A stretch of 64,000 nt of DNA, taken from Mesorhizobium onobrychidis (GTDB lineage Bacteria; Pseudomonadota; Alphaproteobacteria; Rhizobiales; Rhizobiaceae). The notes under the pieces are model-generated. The model ran no database searches, was not told the DNA's origin, and saw only the letters and a list, made by a program, of their open reading frames with translations. Both the position numbers and the translations under genes were made by a program. This document shows, piece after piece, positions 8,009-15,872 of this stretch; the stretch's first letter is position 1, and each line of letters starts with the position of its first letter. The DNA lies in NCBI RefSeq assembly GCF_024707545.1, contig NZ_CP062229.1, positions 2,523,501 through 2,587,500 of the forward strand, given 5' to 3'.

Positions 8009-8659
8009 ATGGCAAGTCACGGGATCATGGGGCGGCGGCTGACGGTGCTGATCGCGCTCGATGACGCCGTGCGCGCCGAACACCTGTCGACGACCCTTGC
8101 CGCGACCGAGGATCTGCTGCCGCTTGTGACCGGCAGCGCCGATAGCGGCGACAGAGCCGATGTCGCGGTCGTCGATGACAATTACCTGGAAAGAGGGGAC
8201 CTGGAAGGCGGGGCCAACGATCCAGCGATACCTCAGGTGCTCCTGTCTCAACGAGCGAGCCGGCAGCGGCCGGTCGATACCGTGTTTGCCGTGCTGCCGG
8301 CGGCAGCGGACGATCTGCTGGTCGCGGCCGCCGCGCGGCTGGCGGCGGCTGGCTATCGGATCTCGGGCGAGGGACGCCCCTTGTCCGATCGGCATGACGA
8401 TTTCGCTTTCCATGACGACGACCTCTCTGACGAGGAGCCGCTCGACGACAGGACCGAGCGGCCGGCGCTTTCGCCGCGCGAGAGCGAAGTGCTGGCGCTT
8501 TTGGCCGAGGGCGCGCCCAACAAGGTGATCGCCCGGCGCTTGAACATTTCCGTGCACACGGCGAAGTTCCACGTCGCGGCCATCCTGATCAAGCTAGGTG
8601 CGGCCAACCGCACTGACGCGATCGCCATCGCCATGCGGCAAGGCCTGGTGCTGGTTTAG
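8009..8659 (+). CDS. LuxR-type response regulator with divergent receiver domain
   Basis: A 216-residue protein. The C-terminal helix-turn-helix is a clear LuxR/FixJ type: LSPRESEVLALLAEGAPNKV, then ISVHTAKFHVAAILIKLGA. The N-terminal half resembles a receiver domain (LTVLIALDDAVRAEHL, ADVAVVDDNYL) but is short and poorly conserved, so phosphorylation is uncertain. The gene starts 8 bp after the pseudo-protease stop and is probably co-transcribed with it. That pairing suggests the dead protease feeds into gene control, although this is inference. No kinase gene is adjacent. Confidence 0.82.
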   Translation: MASHGIMGRRLTVLIALDDAVRAEHLSTTLAATEDLLPLVTGSADSGDRADVAVVDDNYLERGDLEGGANDPAIPQVLLSQRASRQRPVDTVFAVLPAAADDLLVAAAARLAAAGYRISGEGRPLSDRHDDFAFHDDDLSDEEPLDDRTERPALSPRESEVLALLAEGAPNKVIARRLNISVHTAKFHVAAILIKLGAANRTDAIAIAMRQGLVLV

Positions 8660-8712
8660 TGGATGACGTCCCAAGGCAGGATGTGGGGCGATCATTGTCA
8701 AAGTTTGCGCTG

Positions 8713-8871
8713 CCCCTCATCCGCCTGCCGGCACCTTCTCCCCGTATAGTGACGGGGAGAAGGGAGCTGAACGCAGCCACGGTTCCATTGTTGCCAGTTG
8801 GCGAAAGCTGTGATGAAGGCGTCCTTCTCCCCGTCACTACACGGGGAGAAGTGCCCGGCAGGGCGATGAGG
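8713..8871. repeat. Mesorhizobium-type nested inverted repeat
   Basis: Two hairpins of the type CCTTCTCCCCGT...ACGGGGAGAAGG, at 8734-8763 and about 8824-8851, sit inside outer arms CCTCATCCGCCTGCCGGCAC (from 8715) and a near-complement ending GGGCGATGAGG at 8871. Such repeats are scattered between genes in rhizobial genomes. It occupies the space where a VapC partner would be expected after the antitoxin gene. Confidence 0.75.
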
Positions 8872-8901
8872 CGCAGCGCGACGCTGGGGTCGAAATATGC
8901 A

Positions 8902-9150
8902 TCATCTGGTCGGAATTCCGAGCTCGTCATAGCCGAGGATCTCATCTTCGGTCATCACGTTATCGCGCTTCGGGATACGACCTGCTCGATCAGAAATTGC
9001 CCTAAGCTTCATCACCAGCTCAGTCTCTTTTGATTGAAACACCAGCCGTTCAAGGCTCTGGGGGATCGCCTCCGTCACCGACACGCCACGGCAACGCGCG
9101 AGTTCGCGTGCCAGTTGCTCGACTTTCACATTCTTGATCAACAAAGCCAT
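8902..9150 (-). CDS. VapB-type antitoxin (orphan)
   Basis: An 82-residue protein, MALLIKNVKVEQLARELA and onward, with the N-terminal ribbon-helix-helix phrase and the C-terminal acidic tail MTEDEILGYDELG typical of VapB antitoxins that precede PIN-domain VapC toxins. No VapC gene follows on the same strand; the next 190 bp are the nested repeat. It is therefore an orphan, perhaps left after repeat-mediated deletion of the toxin, or acting in trans. Confidence 0.75.
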   Translation of the reverse strand: MALLIKNVKVEQLARELARCRGVSVTEAIPQSLERLVFQSKETELVMKLRAISDRAGRIPKRDNVMTEDEILGYDELGIPTR

Positions 9151-9297
9151 TCTGCAGCCTACCATATGTATCAAGCCCTGTCGCAACCGCCGAACCCTCC
9201 GCGGCGTCACCCGTGGCTTCGAACAGCAGGGTCTTGTGTCCGCAGGCGGGCGAGAGCAAGGATCGTGCAAAGAGGCCGGCACAGGAAAGGCGGAAAA

Positions 9298-10164
9298 ATG
9301 TCGCTCAAGGGAAAGACCCTGTTCATCTCCGGCGGGTCGCGCGGCATCGGGCTGGCGATCGCCCTGCGCGCCGCGCGCGACGGCGCCAATGTCACCATCG
9401 CTGCCAAGACCGCCGAGCCGCATCCGAAGCTGCCGGGCACGATCTACACTGCGGCGCAAGAGATCGAGCAGGCCGGCGGCAAGGCGTTGCCGATGTTGTG
9501 CGACATACGCGAGGAGGGGCAGGTGGCCGAGGCGGTCGCCAGGACCGTCGAAAAATTCGGCGGCATCGACATCTGCATCAACAATGCTAGCGCCATCCAA
9601 CTCACCGGCACGCTGGAAACCGATATGAAGCGCTACGATCTGATGCACCAGATCAACACCCGCGGCACGTTCCTGGTTTCCAAAATGTGCATTCCGCACC
9701 TGAAGTTGGCTGACAATCCTCACATCTTGAATCTGGCGCCGCCACTCGACATGAAGGCCAAATGGTTCAAGAACCATGTCGCCTATACGATGGCCAAATT
9801 CGGCATGTCGATGTGCACGCTGGGCATGAGCGCGGAGTTCGCCAGGGACGGCATCGCCGTCAATTCGCTGTGGCCGATCTCGACGATCGATACGGCAGCG
9901 GTGCGCAATCTTCTGGGCGGTGAGACAGTGGCGGCGATGAGCCGTTCGCCCGATATCATGGCCGATGCCGCGCATGCGATCCTGCTCAGGCCGTCGCGCG
10001 AAGCGACCGGCAATTTCTACATCGACGAGGAGGTGCTGCGCGCCGAGGGTGTCAGCGACTTTTCGATCTATGCGCCTGATGCGACAGGTCCGCTCGCCGG
10101 TGACTTCTTCGTGCCCGACGAGGTGTTCGCCCGGACGGATACAAAGGTGAAGAGACTGTTCTAA
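9298..10164 (+). CDS. SDR family oxidoreductase (HSDL2/citronellol-dehydrogenase-like)
   Basis: A 288-residue protein with the Rossmann glycine motif SGGSRGIGLA, the NNAS segment and the catalytic Tyr-x3-Lys in AYTMAKFG. In the HSDL2-like branch the catalytic Ser usually lies in L-S-P-P-L; here the sequence is LNLAPPLDM with Ala, so activity may be altered. The start at 9298 is supported by GGAAAGGCGG. It converges on the ParE gene, overlapping it by four bases. Confidence 0.85.
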   Translation: MSLKGKTLFISGGSRGIGLAIALRAARDGANVTIAAKTAEPHPKLPGTIYTAAQEIEQAGGKALPMLCDIREEGQVAEAVARTVEKFGGIDICINNASAIQLTGTLETDMKRYDLMHQINTRGTFLVSKMCIPHLKLADNPHILNLAPPLDMKAKWFKNHVAYTMAKFGMSMCTLGMSAEFARDGIAVNSLWPISTIDTAAVRNLLGGETVAAMSRSPDIMADAAHAILLRPSREATGNFYIDEEVLRAEGVSDFSIYAPDATGPLAGDFFVPDEVFARTDTKVKRLF

Positions 10165-10454
10165 AGATGCCTGGGATAGTCCAGGCGCTGATGCAGAATG
10201 CGTACAATATCGATGTACTGATCGCCGATTCGCAGAAACAGAACGAGAGAGCCAATGGGATATTTCAAGAGACCGGGGCGAATGTTCTCTGCGTTTTTCG
10301 CCATTGCCGGAAATTGGTCTATCAGATTGATTATGGAATGAACGGTGAGAATATAGGCTTCCGCCCGCTCTAAGCCCCAATCTTTCAACGAATGATCCCA
10401 AATGTCGTCGAGATCTGCTTTCGCTTTCGGTGAGAGCCTGACGGTTCGCTTCAT
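10161..10454 (-). CDS. parE: ParE-type toxin (RelE/ParE superfamily)
   Basis: A 97-residue basic protein starting MKRTVRLSPKAKADLDDIWD, the typical RelE/ParE beginning, with FPAMAKNAENIRPGLLKYPI in the middle and the C-terminal IDIVRILHQRLDYPRHL seen in ParE proteins. ParE toxins poison DNA gyrase. It overlaps the upstream antitoxin gene by four bases (ATGA), as is usual for this module. Confidence 0.9.
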   Translation of the reverse strand: MKRTVRLSPKAKADLDDIWDHSLKDWGLERAEAYILTVHSIINLIDQFPAMAKNAENIRPGLLKYPIGSLVLFLRIGDQYIDIVRILHQRLDYPRHL

Positions 10455-10687
10455 CCGCGCTTTTTGGATTTGAGAAAAGCCTCGAAGTCGAACGGTTCGG
10501 GGTCACCTGACATGTCACCCTCATCAATGGCGGCGCGGAGTTGCTCAAGCTTCAGCTCCTGTTCTTCTAAAAGACGCAGGCCAGCGCGAACGGTCTCGCT
10601 TGCCGAACCGAAGCGGCCATTTGCTATCTGCCGCTTGATAAAGGCATCGTACTGGTCGCCTAGTGTGATGGAGGTATTCTTGGACAT
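10451..10687 (-). CDS. parD: ParD-type antitoxin
   Basis: A 78-residue protein, MSKNTSITLGDQYDAFIKRQ, with the ribbon-helix-helix N-terminus and the segment GRFGSASETVRAGLRLLEE that is diagnostic for ParD. The acidic C-terminal tail should wrap the ParE toxin. The start at 10687 is supported by GGAG in the leader. Autoregulation is likely through the 17-bp dyad 14 bp upstream. Confidence 0.92.
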   Translation of the reverse strand: MSKNTSITLGDQYDAFIKRQIANGRFGSASETVRAGLRLLEEQELKLEQLRAAIDEGDMSGDPEPFDFEAFLKSKKRG

Positions 10688-10700
10688 GGTGGGCTCTCCA

Positions 10701-10717
10701 ATACCAATAGATGGTAT
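10701..10717. promoter_or_regulatory. ParD operator dyad
   Basis: ATACCA-ATAGA-TGGTAT is an inverted repeat directly upstream of the parD start, where the ParD-ParE complex would be expected to repress its own promoter. Confidence 0.75.
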
Positions 10718-10803
10718 CAATTTGCCGGAAGACAAACAAGCACGTAAGTGGATGTCACTCTTGGCTTAAGGGCTGAGGGCCATCGAGGCCTCGCGTAAGC
10801 CGG

Positions 10804-10841
10804 AAAAAAAAACCCCGCCGGCGAGGGGGTACCGGCGGGGC
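10804..10841 (-). terminator. Intrinsic terminator reading leftward
   Basis: On the minus strand GCCCCGCCGG and CCGGCGGGG form the stem, followed by nine T residues. It lies about 210 bp after the stop of the OmpA-family gene and should end that transcript before it reaches parD. Confidence 0.85.
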
Positions 10842-11018
10842 TCATGTGTCCCGCTGGAGTCGGGACAGGGCAGGGAAGCCCTAGCCAGAATCTGGGGTGG
10901 ACGACCTCGCGATTCAATGCCTGGTTAAAATCGCGACGTACATTCTCCTTCACCCCCGGCCATTGCCGGATATCGCCCATCCCGGTGAAACCGGGGTGGG
11001 CTACGTCTTCCCGCATAG

Positions 11019-11048
11019 ATTCCAGAAACCGGGTCAGGTTTCTGGAAT
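11019..11048. repeat. Strong hairpin just after the OmpA-family stop codon
   Basis: ATTCCAGAAACC at 11019-11030 and its exact complement GGTTTCTGGAAT at 11037-11048 flank a 6-base loop. There is no T-run. It may stabilise the 3' end of the message. The rest of 10842-11018 contains smaller dyads and no gene. Confidence 0.7.
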
Positions 11049-11054
11049 TGCGAG

Positions 11055-13148
11055 TTAATTCGCGCTGGCCACCGGCGCCACCAGCGAGGTGATGCGGCGG
11101 ATGGCAACGCGACGGTTCTCGCGCTCAGGCTCCGACGTATCGACCTTGAGATACTCCTCGCCATAGCCCTGTGTCGTCAGGTTCTCCGGCGGGATGCTGA
11201 AGGCATTGGTCAGGGCTTCTGCGACCGCCTCCGCGCGACGGTCGGACAGAGCGAGATTCGCCTCTGGCCTGCCGACGGCATCGGTATGGCCTTCGATCAG
11301 GAAGGTTTCCGCCGGGTTCTTCTCGAGCAGCTTCTCCATGGCGCTGGCGACGCCTTCGAGTTTCTGCACCTCGGTGTCGGGGATCGAGGCCGAACCGAAT
11401 TCGAAGTTCAGCGTGTCGAGGTCGATGCGGCGGGCGATGTCGCGCACACGGGCAGAGCGCTTGACCTCGTCGATCGAGTAGAGGCGCTGCACCCTCTCCA
11501 CCGGCGGCTGTTCGAGGAAAGTATAGTAGTCGTCCGGATCCTCGACCTCTTCGGAATCCAGAATGTACTCCTCGCGCGAAATGTCGATCCGAATTGGCGG
11601 CAGGTCGTCACCCGGATCGCGCCAGTCGCCATCGTCCTCATAGTACCGCTCGTCGACATAGCTCAGCACGTATTCGCGTCCGTCGGGCGCGATGCGTGAA
11701 CGCCGGATGACGTCGCCGTAGCGGTTGCGGATGGTGACGATCTGGATTCCGTTGTCACGCTCGACGATTTCCCGGGTGCGATCGCCCGACAGCTCCTCAT
11801 AGTAGACGTTCCGCGCGCCACGGCGCATGCGCGGCGTATCGTCGCTTTCCACGATCGTCTGGTTGTTGAACTGTAGGATAACGCGGTCGCCGAGTTCCCT
11901 GACGACGTCGACCCCTTGCGGACGCGGACGGCGGCGAATGTCCTCGACGTCGGGCACACGCTCAACGCGTTTGCCCTTTTCCTCCGTCACCGGAACCATT
12001 CTCTCAAGCTTGATCGCCTGCTGGGCCGTCCTGTCGTCGGTGGGCGGCGGTCCCTGGTCGACCGGAGCCGGCTTCGGGGCTTCCGCCTGCTCGCCGTTCT
12101 GCTGGGTGGGCTGACCACCCGCGTCCTGGCCGCCAGGCTCTTGCGCGTTGTCCCTGCCGCCCCTGCGCTTGCGCACAGCATCCTTCTGGCTGTCGAACAC
12201 GGGGGCCTCGCCCTGGGCCGGACCTTCCCCTTCGGCGGGCGCGGCCTGTTGGTCCTCGGCGGGCTGCTCGCCGGTTGTCGGCTGCTCTCCCGTCACCGGC
12301 TGTTCGCCGATAGGCTTCTTGCCACGGTCCTTAGCCTGCTCCCGGGGCTTCTCGCCCTCGGCGGGAGCCGTTTGCTGGTCGGTCGGAAGCGGCTCGGCCT
12401 GCTCGCCGGCGGGCGTTTCCTTCCTGGCCGGCTGTTCGGCTGGCGCAGCTTCGATCTGCTGATCCTGGTCCCGCTTCTTCCTGCGCGGCGTGACCTGCTC
12501 GTTGTCATTTGCAGGTGCGGCCTTCTCGCCTTGCGCCGCCTGTCCGGCGGGCTCTTCGGCAGGTGCCGTTTCGATCTGCTGTTGCTGGTCGCGCTTCTTT
12601 CTGCGCGGCTGCTGTTCGCCGTTGGCAGGCGCCGCCTGTTCGGCCGGTTGGTCGGCGGGTGCGGCTTCAATCTGCTGCTGCTGGTCGCGCTTCTTCCTGC
12701 GTGGTTTTTGCTCTTCGGCCGGGGCGGCCTGTTCGGCGGGGGCTGCTTCGATCTGCTGTTGGTCGCGCTTCTTCTTGCGCGGTTTTTGCTCTTCGGCCGG
12801 GGCGGCCTGTTCGGCAGGGGCTGATTCGGTCTGCTGTTGCTGCTCGCGCTTCTTCCTTCGTTGATTGCCCTGCTGCTCGTCGCCGGAAGGCGCGGCCTGC
12901 TCCGCAGGAGCCGATTCGCTCTGCCGCTCGCGCTTCTTGCGCGGCTTCTGCTCCGGTTCCGCCTGCTCTGCGCAGCCTTCCGCCGACTCGCCTTCGGGGC
13001 AATTCGATTGCGCCAGGATCAAGGGCGTTGCGGTACGCTGCAGTGGGCCGAACGCGGCGCCGCCCTGCAGCGGGAATGCGCCCAACGGCGCGGACGCCAT
13101 CAACAGGCCAAGTGCCGTGCCTGCCAGAATCCGTGGTTGGCGTTTCAT
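11055..13148 (-). CDS. OmpA family protein with Gln/Lys/Ala-rich repeat region
   Basis: A 697-residue protein with a perfect AGGAGG ribosome binding site. Residues 1-30 form a signal peptide (MKRQPRILAGTALGLLMAS). Residues about 60-230 hold five to six repeats of the type PRKKKRDQQQQIEAAPAEQ, alternating basic and acidic or Ala/Pro blocks, followed by a Pro/Glu/Gln-rich stretch. The C-terminal 120 residues are an OmpA peptidoglycan-binding domain (FEFGSASIPD, LIEGHTDAVGRPEANLALS). It is expected in the periplasm or outer membrane. The repeat region varies easily in length and is likely disordered. Confidence 0.88.
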   Translation of the reverse strand: MKRQPRILAGTALGLLMASAPLGAFPLQGGAAFGPLQRTATPLILAQSNCPEGESAEGCAEQAEPEQKPRKKRERQSESAPAEQAAPSGDEQQGNQRRKKREQQQQTESAPAEQAAPAEEQKPRKKKRDQQQIEAAPAEQAAPAEEQKPRRKKRDQQQQIEAAPADQPAEQAAPANGEQQPRRKKRDQQQQIETAPAEEPAGQAAQGEKAAPANDNEQVTPRRKKRDQDQQIEAAPAEQPARKETPAGEQAEPLPTDQQTAPAEGEKPREQAKDRGKKPIGEQPVTGEQPTTGEQPAEDQQAAPAEGEGPAQGEAPVFDSQKDAVRKRRGGRDNAQEPGGQDAGGQPTQQNGEQAEAPKPAPVDQGPPPTDDRTAQQAIKLERMVPVTEEKGKRVERVPDVEDIRRRPRPQGVDVVRELGDRVILQFNNQTIVESDDTPRMRRGARNVYYEELSGDRTREIVERDNGIQIVTIRNRYGDVIRRSRIAPDGREYVLSYVDERYYEDDGDWRDPGDDLPPIRIDISREEYILDSEEVEDPDDYYTFLEQPPVERVQRLYSIDEVKRSARVRDIARRIDLDTLNFEFGSASIPDTEVQKLEGVASAMEKLLEKNPAETFLIEGHTDAVGRPEANLALSDRRAEAVAEALTNAFSIPPENLTTQGYGEEYLKVDTSEPERENRRVAIRRITSLVAPVASAN

Positions 13149-13360
13149 TAGAAATCCTCCTTTTGGCGTCCCATCCCGGCCCAAACTGTTCATCAACCGG
13201 ATTGGTTCCGGTTAGCAGGCATTAACGGCCGCGAAGGGCGATTGGCCGGCGTTTTGAAGGCGACTTCGTGTCATTCCTATGGTGCCGGCCTATGGTGCTG
13301 GCCGGGTTTGCGTCTGCCGCGGTGCTTGACCTTGACGCCGGCGGGGGCCACATCCCGTCA

Positions 13361-13807
13361 ATGGAAACGCCGTTCTGGAAAACCAAGACGCTCGAAGCGA
13401 TGACCCCGGCCGAGTGGGAATCGCTTTGCGACGGCTGCGGCAAATGCTGCCTGTCGAAACTCGAGGACGAAGACACTAGCGAGATCTACTGGACGAGCGT
13501 CGGCTGCCGGCTGTTCGACGCCGAAACGTGCCGCTGTTCGGACTATGCCAACCGGCTGGCGCGCGTCCCGGACTGCGTCGGGCTGACGCCGCAGAATGTG
13601 CGCACTATCAGCTGGCTGCCCAAAACCTGCGCCTACCGACTGGTCGCCGAGGGCCGCGATCTCTACTGGTGGCACAGGCTGGTGTCGGGCAGTGCCGAGA
13701 CGGTGCATGAGGCCGGCATCTCGATGCGCGGCCGGGTCAGCGCCAGCGAGACCGATCTTGCCGAGCCGGACGACTATTTCGAACACATGCTGGATGACGA
13801 GCCTTAG
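13361..13807 (+). CDS. YcgN family cysteine cluster protein (UPF0260)
   Basis: A 148-residue protein. [14 protein letters not shown] plus later cysteines in [13 protein letters not shown] form the zinc- or iron-binding cluster of the YkgJ/YcgN group, and [22 protein letters not shown] is the family hallmark. Function is unknown. The start at 13361 (METPFWKTK) is chosen because all similarity begins there; the frame is open further upstream from 13268. Confidence 0.88.
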   Translation: METPFWKTKTLEAMTPAEWESLCDGCGKCCLSKLEDEDTSEIYWTSVGCRLFDAETCRCSDYANRLARVPDCVGLTPQNVRTISWLPKTCAYRLVAEGRDLYWWHRLVSGSAETVHEAGISMRGRVSASETDLAEPDDYFEHMLDDEP

Positions 13808-13864
13808 GGACGAGGCTCGAGGCCAGGATCGGAACCAGCTGCGCGATAGGGCGTTTTCTATCGG

Positions 13865-14054
13865 GATTGTCCAGAACCGGCCAGATTGTCCAGAACCGAA
13901 AGACGGAGAAACTGCGAAATCACCTGTTGTTGCAACATGAACCCAAAATGAACGGCTGGTTCGTAAAAAGTTCAGATACGCAGGCGCATTCTCCCCCCAT
14001 CGCTTCGACCAAGACACATTGGTCGATCAAGACACACCGGTTCGATCAAGACGG
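13865..14054 (+). repeat. Two sets of short direct repeats before the 14084 gene
   Basis: GATTGTCCAGAACCG occurs at 13865-13879 and 13884-13898 with a period of 19 bp. The 13-mer TCGAYCAAGACRS occurs three times, at 14005-14017, 14023-14035 and 14042-14054, with periods of 18-19 bp. The second set ends 30 bp before the ATG at 14084 and could be a regulator array. Confidence 0.65.
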
Positions 14055-14083
14055 GCGGAAGCCCTGAACAAGGAGAGAAGACA

Positions 14084-14446
14084 ATGTTCAACACGATCAA
14101 GACGGCGGCCCTTTCGGCGCTTATCGGCCTCGGCACGCTTGCCGCTATCCCCGCCACAGCCCAGGCAGACAGCATCTATCTCGGCTTCGGCAACAACAAC
14201 GATCCGCGCGTCGGCGTCTATAGCGGCGACGACGATGGTTTTTACCGCGAACGCCGCCGCGAACGCGACTGGCGCCGGTCCTGCTCGCCAAACCGTGCCC
14301 TTAACAAGGCAGAGCGCATGGGTCTGCGCCGCGCCCGTGTTGTCGACGTCAGCCGCCGCACGGTGAAAGTTGCGGGCCGCCAGTACGGCGACCGCGTGAT
14401 GGTCGTGTTCGCCAATGAGCGCGGCTGCCCGGTTATCTACCGATAA
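14084..14446 (+). CDS. Small secreted basic protein of unknown function
   Basis: A 120-residue protein with a clear signal peptide (MFNTIKTAALSALIGLGTLAAIPATAQA, cleavage after about residue 28). The mature part has an Arg-rich stretch (YRERRRERDWRR) and a C-terminal domain with two Cys (CSPNRAL, RGCPVIYR) that may form one disulfide. Similar short periplasmic proteins are frequent in Mesorhizobium; no function is known. RBS: AAGGAGAGAAG. A bidirectional terminator follows. Confidence 0.8.
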   Translation: MFNTIKTAALSALIGLGTLAAIPATAQADSIYLGFGNNNDPRVGVYSGDDDGFYRERRRERDWRRSCSPNRALNKAERMGLRRARVVDVSRRTVKVAGRQYGDRVMVVFANERGCPVIYR

Positions 14447-14530
14447 ACGGCACGTTGCCGACCGGCACCGGCCTGGAGTAGCAGAGCCCCCTTTCCGCCA
14501 GGATAGGCCAGGATAGAAGGGTGCGGCTCG

Positions 14531-14566
14531 AAAAAACCCCGGAGGATCAGTCCTCCGGGGTTTTGT
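14531..14566. terminator. Bidirectional intrinsic terminator
   Basis: AAAAAACCCCGGAGGA, a short loop and TCCTCCGGGGTTTTG form an 11-bp GC-rich stem with A and T runs on both sides. It lies between the convergent secreted-protein gene and the SIMPL-domain gene. Confidence 0.92.
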
Positions 14567-14631
14567 TTACACAGCAAGATCGATGCTGCCGGCTGCCGCG
14601 CTTCAACAGGGCCGAACGGCTCAGGTGGCGG

Positions 14632-15342
14632 TCACTTCAGCTCGAAAGTGACAGTGACCTGGACGGTATAGGAATTCTCGCCGGCCTGCACCGGAACCGA
14701 TTCGCGGGCCGCGTCGAAGGCCTTGGCGTTCATCGGTATCGGCGGCGGCGCGACGTTCTGGTCGGTGATTTCCAGCACCCGTCCGATGCTGACGCCGGCG
14801 GCTTCAGCCAGCGTCTTTGCCTTGGCCATGGCGTCGGCGACCGCCTTCTTGCGGGCTTCGGTGAGAGTTGCAGCCGGATCCTCGTTGGAAAACGAGATGC
14901 CGCCGCCCTGGTTGACGCCGAGCGATACCGCCTTGTCGAGAATCTCGCCTGTTTTGTCGATGTCGCGGATGCGAACCGAAAGCGTGTTGGTCACCTGGTA
15001 GGCGATGAGTTCGGCTTCCTGGCTGCCGTCCGGCTTGTTGGTGTAGTTGTAGCGCGGGCTGATCTGGATGCCGGCTGTCTGAAGGTCGCGCTCCTTGATG
15101 CCAGCCGACTTCATAGCGGCGATCACGGAGGCCATGGCGTCGTTGTTGGCATCGAGCGCGGCACGCGCGGTCTTGGCCTCGCGCATGACGCTGAGCGTCA
15201 GCAGCGCCAGATCGGGGGCCGCGGTCGCTTCGCCTTCGCCGGTGACGACGATACGGGGCGGGGGCGGCGAATCGGTCGCGCCGGCCATCGCCGGAAACGC
15301 GATTGCGGCGGCGAGCGCCAAGGGCAAAAGATGTCTGGTCAT
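14632..15342 (-). CDS. SIMPL domain-containing periplasmic protein (DUF541)
   Basis: A 236-residue protein with a signal peptide (MTRHLLPLALAAAIAFPAMA). The body shows the SIMPL/DUF541 features: ITVTGEGE-like start (RIVVTGEGEATAAPDLA), the helix VIAAMKSAGIKERDLQTAGI, the strand ISPRYNY and the repeated Ala-rich helices KKAVADAMAKAKTLAEAAGV. Homologues such as YggE are linked to oxidative-stress tolerance. RBS: GAGGAG. The second copy of the dispersed two-hairpin repeat lies 44 bp upstream. Confidence 0.9.
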   Translation of the reverse strand: MTRHLLPLALAAAIAFPAMAGATDSPPPPRIVVTGEGEATAAPDLALLTLSVMREAKTARAALDANNDAMASVIAAMKSAGIKERDLQTAGIQISPRYNYTNKPDGSQEAELIAYQVTNTLSVRIRDIDKTGEILDKAVSLGVNQGGGISFSNEDPAATLTEARKKAVADAMAKAKTLAEAAGVSIGRVLEITDQNVAPPPIPMNAKAFDAARESVPVQAGENSYTVQVTVTFELK

Positions 15343-15385
15343 AAAAATCTCCTCGGTCTGCGATCCAGTCGCGCTGTCGACTACC

Positions 15386-15481
15386 GCATCGGCCCAAGAA
15401 TCGGAATCGATTTCGGAAAGCACGATGCGTAGATTCAAAGCGTTAGAGCGTACTTTGCGCGTCTAAGTGGACGCACGTCGC
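15386..15481 (-). repeat. Dispersed two-hairpin repeat, copy 2
   Basis: The reverse complement matches 7012-7106 over nearly its whole length, including the core GCATCGTGCTTTCCGAAATC, the flanking AAAGTACGCTCTAA and the leading hairpin (here GCGTC-N6-GACGC). It precedes the SIMPL gene in the same orientation as copy 1 precedes the pseudo-protease gene. Confidence 0.85.
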
Positions 15482-15578
15482 TCTACTGTCTGAATATGGG
15501 CTGATTTGGACGATCTCGGCCAGCAAGTTCGGAAAGCCTTGTGCGATTCGGGGAAAAACATTAATCCAGCCGCGTGTG

Positions 15579-15654
15579 GGGCCTGTAGCTCAATGGTTAG
15601 AGCCGGCGGCTCATAACCGCTTGGTTGGGGGTTCGAGTCCCTCCGGGCCCACCA
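15579..15654 (+). tRNA. tRNA-Ile2 (anticodon CAU, expected lysidine-modified)
   Basis: A 76-base cloverleaf: acceptor GGGCCTG pairing with CGGGCCC, D-arm AGCTCAATGGTTAGAGC, anticodon loop CTCATAA with CAT, T-loop TTCGAGT, and an encoded CCA end. The anticodon arm GGCGGCTCATAACCGCTTGGT is much closer to E. coli ileX (tRNA-Ile2) than to elongator or initiator tRNA-Met. It would then read AUA codons after TilS adds lysidine. Confidence is high for a tRNA and moderate for the Ile2 identity. Confidence 0.93.
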
Positions 15655-15839
15655 TTCAGTCCGCCGGATTTCCGGGTTTTTCGCCCGTCTCAGAATAGCT
15701 ACGACATGTCCGTGGGTTAGCGCCGAGTAGTGGCCAACACTTGGCTGAGGCTCCGCAGTGAGCGTCCAAAACACCTGACTTTTGGCCGTCCGTCTCTGTC
15801 GGGCGAATTCCGTAGCCAAGTGTTTGGCAAAGCGATGGT

Positions 15840-15853
15840 TGGCTGATCAGCCA
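15840..15853. repeat. Perfect 14-bp palindrome TGGCTGATCAGCCA
   Basis: It lies between the tRNA and the serine recombinase stop codon, 20 bp from the latter. Its position near a recombinase makes it a candidate part of an attachment site, or a small 3' hairpin. Confidence 0.5.
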
Positions 15854-15872
15854 GATGCACGCCGGATTGGGG

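Noticed and set aside
9151..10548. Long minus-strand frame opposite the SDR gene, continuous with the VapB-like gene
   Set aside because: It has no protein character and is the shadow of the SDR coding frame; only the last 82 codons match VapB.
11916..12824. Hydrophobic plus-strand frames inside the OmpA-family gene
   Set aside because: They are the complement of the repeat-rich coding sequence and consist of low-complexity Leu/Cys/Ser runs.
12293..12960. Possible CRISPR-like array
   Set aside because: The periodic sequence is in-frame coding repeats of the OmpA-family protein, with no fixed repeat/spacer pattern and no cas gene.
15579..15654. Assignment of the tRNA as tRNA-Met
   Set aside because: The anticodon is CAU, but the D-arm and anticodon stem match tRNA-Ile2 (ileX type) far better than either methionine tRNA.
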